Positions 57,184 through 64,000 of a stretch of DNA of 64,000 nucleotides are shown here, one piece after another. The stretch lies in assembly GCA_021234535.1 (NCBI GenBank), contig CM037833.1, positions 20,457,738 through 20,521,737 of the forward strand, in the 5' to 3' direction. The notes beneath the pieces were generated by a model. The model made no database searches. It was given only the letters and a program-made list of their open reading frames with translations, and was not told the origin of the DNA. Position 1 is the stretch's first letter; each line of letters opens with the position of its first letter. The stretch is from Stichopus chloronotus. Its lineage: Eukaryota > Echinodermata > Holothuroidea > Aspidochirotida > Stichopodidae. The translations under genes and the position numbers were made by a program.

Positions 57184-57885
57184 ATGCGACAATTTACACC
57201 AGTTCAAAATCTACGAAACACTTGTTGGTTCAATGAGGTGATTCAGTGCTTTATTGGGTTTGGTTTTATGAGGGAATATTTCCTTGGAACATGTCCTACA
57301 GAACGCACTAAGCGTCCCAAATGCCATAATATACCAAGGACCATGACAAGGCGATTAGTTAGAATGCACTTTACATTCTGTGTGGGCGCACTGTGGCTTC
57401 GACAAGGGGTGTTCCCAGTGCCATGCGAGTGAATATCTTGTAAAATGCCCAATGCAAATTGTTCGTGATCTTGGCAAAATACAAGACATAACATTCTCCA
57501 TAAAATCATCTATAAAATGTCTTAATTGCCTCACATCGTTATGAGACAGGAAACCTACTCCAAGCTGCAATGTTACCCACTCATTTCAACGAAACAGTTA
57601 CTTCACTTATTAGTAAAGTAAACAATTATACAGGGCGTGTCCAGTGCAACAAATGTAAAAAACTCACAATGGCCACGGCTCTTACGTCACAAATTCTCAA
57701 CAAAAAGAAAGGAAAATCATGAAAGACAGTTTCGTAGGAGCAGAGGAAAACCTTCAAATCCCAGAACTAGTCAATTGACAGTATTCTCTCTCATCTGTAA
57801 TTCAACATATTGAGGAACCCGCAGCAAGTGGACATTATCAGACCTTAAGACAAGTCATGGAATGGCTGTAACAGATGACAGCAAA
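57184..57885 (+). pseudogene. USP-like (peptidase C19) deubiquitinase remnant
   Basis: The ATG frame at 57184 reads FTPVQNLRNTCWFNEVIQCF, a Cys-box with the NTCxxN core of ubiquitin-specific proteases. In other frames there follow GFDKGCSQCHASEYL and IKCLNCL (CxxC finger-like pairs), CNKCKKLT (about 57647), and at about 57782-57850 YSLSSVIQHIEEPAASGHYQ, the His-box SGHY. A trace of AVTDDSKLL comes after it. Order and motifs agree with a compact USP (cysteine protease removing ubiquitin). At least three frame changes and stops break it. It is intronless, so a retrocopy or an element-borne gene is likely. Confidence 0.55.
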
Positions 57886-60720
57886 CTACTTACGTCTCCT
57901 CATCTTCATACCACTACATGTGATTTACACTATGCAACAAGGAAGTATTTTTGGTTGGTCACAAGGATTTTTTGAAGGACAAAATTTTTCATTACTGTAT
58001 ATTGTTATTAGTCTTGTGCATTCGACAAAAAAGTCGAGCATTTAGGCTGGTGTGAGTGATCATCCTTGAATCATTGGTATTATATGTCGTAATCATCATT
58101 ACATAAAACAGCATGATCCACATAAAGGTCATGTTACATGCATATAATTTGTTGTTTTTTCAGAGGAACTTTGCGCTTTACACACATTGATCTATGTATT
58201 TCATCGATCTGTGACAATGGCCAAACAAAAACAACATGCCTGCAACAGACCAAAATCTTTGTTGTATTTTCTACAAAACATACCTGTCAGTATTGAAAAC
58301 TGCAAACTTAGAGAAGTTTGTATTGGACTTATGTAGGGTAAGGCAGAAGATGGCAGTCCACACAATGAAAGTAAATGAGTGTTGCACAACGTTGAAGGCG
58401 CTTGTGGATTGTATGTACTGAAAAATTCAGTTTTAATTCCAGTAGGTCATGTGAAAATCATAAATCGTAGATGCCGTAGATATGCAGTCAAGATTTTGCA
58501 ATGTCATCATCCTCTGTACCCCTTTTTCACTTAATACATGTCTGGTTAAACCATTCAGATATCTGCAAAAGAGTGTTGAGTGATTGTTTTTTTTTTCTGT
58601 CTAGATTGGCACTGACGTTGAGGCTGCAGCAGAAGCAAAAGAAGACAGGTACTCACAACCTTACATCCTGGCTCTTAGACCTCCTCTGAAGCCAACTCAG
58701 TTTTCATTATAGCTGATAGGATTGTTATTCCTGCAAGCACTAACCCTGGTTCAGGCAGCTGATCAACTATTTAAGTGCCACTATATATTTAGCATTCATT
58801 ATGCCCTCCCTTTACAGCAGTTTTGGGAGTTTATTGCCCCTTTTTGTATGAGGTTATAATAACTCCATCTTCTGTGAAATCCCTCCTGAGAAGCGTGGCA
58901 TTTGTTTTCATATGCCATGTAATTGGTTTTGAGGTTTTCATTCCTCACCTTCTGCTGCATTGACTGCTTTTGTTTGTACATGCCTCCAAAGAAATAGTTT
59001 ACTTTGTGTTCATTTTGTCATAGGGTTCCTTTCTGTTCACTTTATTTTAATCCGTCCATTCAAAGTAAGTAGCACTGCTTATCTCTGGTAGAGCTGAAGA
59101 TCAGTCATAAAAATTCAGTTGGCTTGCATTCAAACTTGCTCCTTGTGTGTTGCCCCTACATAGCAAGTCAAATTAGCCTCAGCACAGGAGATGAAGTGCT
59201 GATTTTGACCCCTCTTGCCCTTTAAGCTGGAATACGAGTTGCACTGGTAATCGCTGGGTAATCTATATTTGTTCTTCGTCAATGTTTCAACTGACTGTTT
59301 CAATACAACTTCGTATTTTTGTATTATTACTTTAGTTGTGTACCTTTGATGCCGCTGATTTTAATCTCATTCATTTTTCATTCTCATGTTTTTTCGACTA
59401 AATAGACATGCAGAAGTAGTTCCAGAGTCTTTTACATGCTGTTGCAGGTCACAAACTTTTTTTCTTTTCCAACTGGTGATACGATATCAGAGTATCTGAG
59501 TATTCTTATAATACTTTAATTCAGTAATTGGCTCCACCTTTTGGGGTTTTCGATCAGCATAAACGCTGTTGTTCTGGTATCTCAGTTGCAAATTGTGCAC
59601 ATACATACTAAGCAATTATTTGCCATAATGTGAAATTCTTACCAAACGTTAACAGCGGAAGGTCAAATTGTCTCAACTTAAAAAAAAGTAACGTTTTGGC
59701 TGTACCCCGGAATCAATCACGTATTCAGTTGTAAAATGTAATAGTAGGAAGAAACACTAATACTTTATAATCTTGAGACTATCTTCTTGATTTTATTCTT
59801 TTATTACGGTTTGGTCTTGACTAACTTGCTTCTTTCATTCTAGATTAGTCTTGATTTTGATACTTAAGGGTTAATGGGATTTAGTGCAGTGTTTTTTTTT
59901 GTTTTTTTTCGAGGGGTGGGATTACCCTCAACACATCAAATCTTCAACTGCCAGTACAGTAGCAAGTAAGTAGTGCTGTAGTACTATCATGGAAAAAGTT
60001 AAAGCATTTTAAATTGAATTTCAGTTCCCATACACTGACATGTATTAGGTTCCTTAGACTGAAAATCAGTCCATTTGTATACTGAAGCAGTTCAGTCTTG
60101 TACTGAATTTCAGTTGAGAGTAGTTGTAATGTTAGCACTTAGTCAACAGACTGTTTACAGTTGGCCTTTTGTCCTTTCTAACCCCTCATTACATTAATAC
60201 CTTCAAGTTATATGCCAGGAAAAAACTCATGTCAGTCTCTACATCCTCAGAGACCGATGGGACCATGTTCGGTATGCAGACTTGTAAAAGATAGATACTG
60301 TCAAACAGTCATTAATTTGTATTTGTCAAGATTGTCGGCGAAGATTCTCAAAAATGGGAGTGACACCCATCGGAAAGGGTGTGAAAAGAAACCACCAACC
60401 ATCGTGTGCTGTTCCAGGTTGTCAAAATGATAGCAGGTTGCATGAAAATAAATTCGTTTAACCTTTTTCAGAGAAAGTGTTGCATATTTACGGCATTCAC
60501 TTCGACATTCAGATTGCACGTCCAGCATCCATCACCTCAACCTTGTGTCATCAATATTATTGTAGTATTTATCAGCTGATATCCTTCAAAAAGAGGAATT
60601 ATACAAGTCTAAGATATTTTACTTATGCAACCTTTCTTATGGATCTGTGCACAGGTTAACTACTGGACATCATTACCATTATTACAATCGTGGAAGTAAA
60701 GAATACCTTTCTTCTCTTTT
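57886..60720. other. Gene-free stretch
   Basis: Short frames only; no family is recognised. Poly-T runs occur near 58588 and 59892. Confidence 0.45.
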
Positions 60721-60940
60721 ACAGCCACATAGAGAGATGCAAACTGCAACTGAGACAACATCCATTGATGATGCTGCATTTGCTCATACTGCCTTGCTTG
60801 GACCATTCGTGGTTCGAGGAAAGGCTTATGGCATATTCACATGCATGGAAACGGGAGCGGTGCTATGGCAAGCCGTTTCAACATTTACCTTGCAATTCCA
60901 CTTAATAAAATACATTTCAAGTCAAATTATATTCCACTAG
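60721..60940 (+). other. Weak exon-like frame
   Basis: After TCTTTTACAG at 60715-60724 a frame reads HREMQTATETTSIDDAAFAH and TALLGPFVVRGKAYGIFTCM. It is protein-like but unrecognised. Confidence 0.25.
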
Positions 60941-61095
60941 GCAATTCGACTTATTCGACTTATTTTACTCAAGTGGAATTCAATTTTACTTCAGTGGAAT
61001 ACACTTTCACTTAAGTGAAAATAGCATTTAGCTTAAGCTAAATAGAACGGCGGTCAACATATTCAGCTTAAGTAAAATGGTTTCCACTTCGCGAT
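60890..61095. repeat. Cluster of AAGTGGAA / CTTAAG palindromic words
   Basis: Two perfect 16-bp palindromes, TTTCACTTAAGTGAAA (61005-61020) and TTTAGCTTAAGCTAAA (61027-61042), sit among words such as ATTCCACTA, CAAGTGGAATTC and TCAGTGGAAT. It may be the core of a small palindromic transposon. Confidence 0.6.
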
Positions 61096-62628
61096 AGAAT
61101 GACGTATGTTTGCGTGTTGTATTACGTTAGAACCAGAGCCATGGATGTGAAAGCGCTGCTACAGTCAGTACCGTAAGCCTCATTAATGCAAACATGTTCA
61201 TCATAATCCTGATATCCAACAGACATGGCTGATTATTCACAACTTTGTTGGAATGTGATCGAATTATTTCTACTGCTAGAGATACTGTTCAAAGTGTGGT
61301 GACGAGCCTCAACCAAGAAATTATTCAACACACTGCCCACAAAAGAAGGCATGACCGATTGTAGACCTATCCTTCTGATCTTGTTGGTGCCAAAACCTCA
61401 TTGTGCTGATCGGCTTATGGATCGTGTAATATTAGCTAGCTCATATGCAGGTCTCGCATGTATGCACGTCGTGCCACAGGGTAGTCTCGGGCTATGTAGT
61501 GCACGTGCCTTCTGGAACGTGTTGGAAATCCACCGTTACCTAAGTTGTGTCATATTATGCATCTTGGTGTTGGGATGTGCAATGTATCTAAAAATATTGC
61601 CAATCATGAGTCGGATTAAGAGACAAAATTTGCGGTCTTGTTAATTTCAAGATCCAGTGATTGGACGGGGGATCGCCCTGTCCAAACGTTTCACATTGTT
61701 AGTTTGGAAGATTTTAAAGGTAAGGTCAGGCAATAAGCATCGGATGGTTCTCAAACAGGGCGAGGGGGCTTCCAGTTTGCTGGGCCAGGGGAAACGTGGG
61801 ACCTCTACTCTGCCTCTCCCAGACTCCTTCTATACAATGATATACGTGGTTAATGAATTTGAAGTTCATTTCGGTTTTTGTTTATGCAATTCCATGAACA
61901 CAGCCTTGAAGATATACCACACTTATCTATACTTTACACTAGATGGTGTATTTCATTCTACATTACTTCAAAGTGAAAGAGGAAGGTTACACAGTGTATG
62001 TTCAAATGACTGAAAGCAATGGTTATGCACGTTTGGATTGGTTAGATATTACTGCAATGGGCAATTTATATCAGGAATATCTTTGTACTAACCCCGTGGT
62101 ACGTACCATGCTCAATTTGTTTCACTAACTGTTTGTGCCAATTTCGTGATTCATTTTTTATGTTAAGGTTAACTGCGCTACTATGATTAAATCGTATCTC
62201 AAAACGACGGCAGGAGAAAGCGGCGTTTGCTAACCAATCAGCCTACCGTGGTGGCCTATATCATGGATGTGTTTAACGAATACCAAGCTTTGAGACAACG
62301 AAGTTCAGTACGTCATACTATTTCGTGACATAACTTTTGTAATTTTTCCCCCTATTTATCGAATTATTAAGCAATTCTTATCAGAGCTACTTCAGCCCAG
62401 CATGCATTTAATCCTGTAGATATTGAAACTAACGCCGTAGGCCCACGTTCAAGTAAGTACAGATTACTAGCTTTAACACAGAATTGCCCCCCCCCCCCCC
62501 CACACTGTATTTTATGCAATGTAGAAGAATGAGGGTCGAATTAGATGCTTCCCCCAACAGTGCGGGACGGTGCAGATTTAGCCAAGTCCTTACCATCCCG
62601 GCTTGGTGGAACAGCTTTTAGTTTCTGA
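61096..62628. other. Gene-free stretch
   Basis: Frames at 61351 and 61657 are not protein-like. A poly-C run lies at about 62487-62502. A weak gag-like start may lie just upstream of 62629. Confidence 0.45.
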
Positions 62629-63066
62629 TATAGCTTATCCCCTGATGCTAAAGTTAATTATGCAGCTACTAGGAAACGAGTGAAGGTCTTCGGTCAAAGA
62701 CAATTTATTATAAACTTCCAGTCATTTGTTAATGCTAGACCAAGGTACCATGGAGAGGCCCTTGAAGTCTATGCCACAGAGTTGACACGATTAGTTACAG
62801 AAGTCTTCTCTGAATACGATTGTAGGGCTAAGGAAGAAGAGACTTACCGTATATTTTTGGCTGATATGGATGTGAATTCAGTGCAAAGGTGTCTCATGAG
62901 TGTGAAATGTCTTGTCGTGACAATATTCACACTCAAGTTTTTCCATATGTGCTTTGTAATTGTATTGAGCACTACGCTATTACTTGCTACGATGTGTACA
63001 ATTGCCTTAGTATGTGTTATAAGCAACTGCGTTGTCCTTTATGTAAACCAATCAGGCTTTGCCTAA
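62629..63066 (+). pseudogene. LTR-retrotransposon gag-like fragment
   Basis: An open frame without ATG reads YSLSPDAKVNYAATRKR, VKVFGQRQFIINFQSF, VNARPRYHGEALEVYA and LTRLVTEVFSEYD, to about 62870. This is the capsid-like style of a gag protein of invertebrate LTR elements (FxxFVNARPRxxGEALEVYAxEL). After about 62885 the likely continuation (CHECEMSCRD) lies in another frame. It differs from the gag in copy 2 at 37623. Confidence 0.6.
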
Positions 63067-63578
63067 AGATGTGCGCGCAATGCTGGTTCATAATAAGTGC
63101 AGTTACTACTCGTCACGTGGACAAATCCGGTTCAACGTACACAGCTGCGCAGGTGAGTGACTTCTGTATTTTTGCGAGGAAGCATCGTTTGAATACAGTT
63201 GGCTTGTAGACGTCAGCCCGTCTAGACCCCTTTAGGCCTAAGTGGTACTTTTTTCCGCCACAGTATACTTCTAACTGTTAAAGATTTAGTTAATTGCTCC
63301 AGTATCCTGTTAGAGGGTGAAGTCAGGTTGATAATAAATATTGTTCACCGTCAAGGAACTTTCTCTTCCCTTTTCCAAGTATTTCGTCCTTATTCTTTCC
63401 GCTCGGACGACGCAGTTTGTGTACGGTCCCCACGATACCTTGCTGATCGAAAATCGGCCTTACATAGTTCGGTGGCAGCGATTGTCGAATCGCAACTGTT
63501 GTTTCTCTATGGAACTTTCAATTCAAAACACAGCTTGCATATCTCTTACTGTAACTCTCCATCGAAGGACTTTCATGA
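63067..63578 (+). other. Flank of gag fragment, no clear gene
   Basis: Overlapping frames at 63328 and 63341 differ in phase; neither matches a known domain. Confidence 0.35.
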
Positions 63579-64000
63579 CTTCCTTTGAAGGAACAGTCAC
63601 ATTTTCTGATCGACGACCCTATTACTATATTTCGTATTTTCGTGGAACTGACAAATAATCCTACTTTTACACTGTTACCACACACAGACGTCACTACTGC
63701 TCTCTTTCGATTGATTGGTTATCTCTTGTTTAACGAAGATTTACTTACAGCTGCAATATTAAGATCGTCCAACGACCTCTGCCGCAAGCATTTATGCAGC
63801 TTAGTCATCAATTTCACAGTGCCATACGAACAGAAACTTCGTCCTTGCAGACATCAGCTCGATTACCGCCAACTTAACATATTTTTCGAGTCCAACATTT
63901 CCCAGAACATTTTCTTTGAATCTCCTACTAGTACTACGGAGTTGACAGATTGGCCCAGAAGAGATCCATCTGGAACCGGGTACGGTAATTTTTTGCATCA
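63579..64000 (+). other. Start-less open frame running off the window
   Basis: After a TGA at 63576-63578, 140 codons stay open to the end of the window, containing LLPHTDVTTALFRLIGYLLF, CSLVINFTVPYEQKLRPCRH and TELTDWPRRDPSGTGYGNF. There is no suitable ATG near its start. It is protein-like, unassigned, and may continue beyond the window as part of the element that carries the gag fragment. Confidence 0.35.

Noticed and set aside
61351..62013. Two plus-strand frames of 97 and 118 codons
   Set aside because: Composition is not protein-like, with no motif, splice or repeat support.

Overview
This window is eukaryotic, animal-type genomic DNA. Coding sequence is split into short exons with GT-AG (once GC-AG) introns. 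The rest is AT-rich and full of decayed transposable elements of several classes. The gene recognised (a LOXHD1-like PLAT-repeat protein) and the element mix (Tx1-like and CR1-like LINEs, Penelope-like, Ty3/Gypsy-like, CACTA-like and Crypton-like fragments) fit a marine invertebrate, perhaps an invertebrate deuterostome. The species cannot be fixed from the sequence alone.

Positions 1-10434 hold the only clear host gene. These are the last eleven exons of a + strand LOXHD1-like gene, encoding five consecutive PLAT domains (about 652 codons) and ending in TGA at 10432. The gene starts upstream of the window. Exon phases agree throughout except for one extra base in exon 4, which looks like a frameshift; an alternative donor in the same exon could hide it. 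Its introns contain diverged tandem repeats, a TTGTATTGTC-type simple repeat and a small inverted-repeat transposon.

Positions 10435-24300 are mostly gene-free: a possible long 3' region, microsatellites, then a nest of elements (Tx1-like LINE, a CR1-like reverse transcriptase split by a second copy of the inverted-repeat transposon, and an AAGCCTTA-rich repeat). Positions 24300-39400 carry an exon-like frame with two nonsense codons and a segment present twice (25281-27366 and 35783-39014) with gag-like and coiled-coil coding remnants. Between the copies lie a tyrosine-recombinase-like C-terminus and two tandem-repeat arrays. An exon-like transposase-type frame follows at 39151.

Positions 39400-64000 are a graveyard of mobile elements: CACTA TNP2-like transposase (40950-41860), LTR-element pol (43450-45600), two minus-strand Tx1-like LINE copies (48000-50840), a Penelope-like fragment beside an inverted pair of hairpins (52078-55110), another LINE piece, a ubiquitin-protease-like pseudogene (57184-57885), palindromic words near 61000 and a gag-like frame (62629-63066). 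No rRNA, tRNA, CRISPR or operon structure was seen. Apart from the PLAT gene, almost all coding signal is broken, so most non-PLAT entries are remnants rather than working genes.
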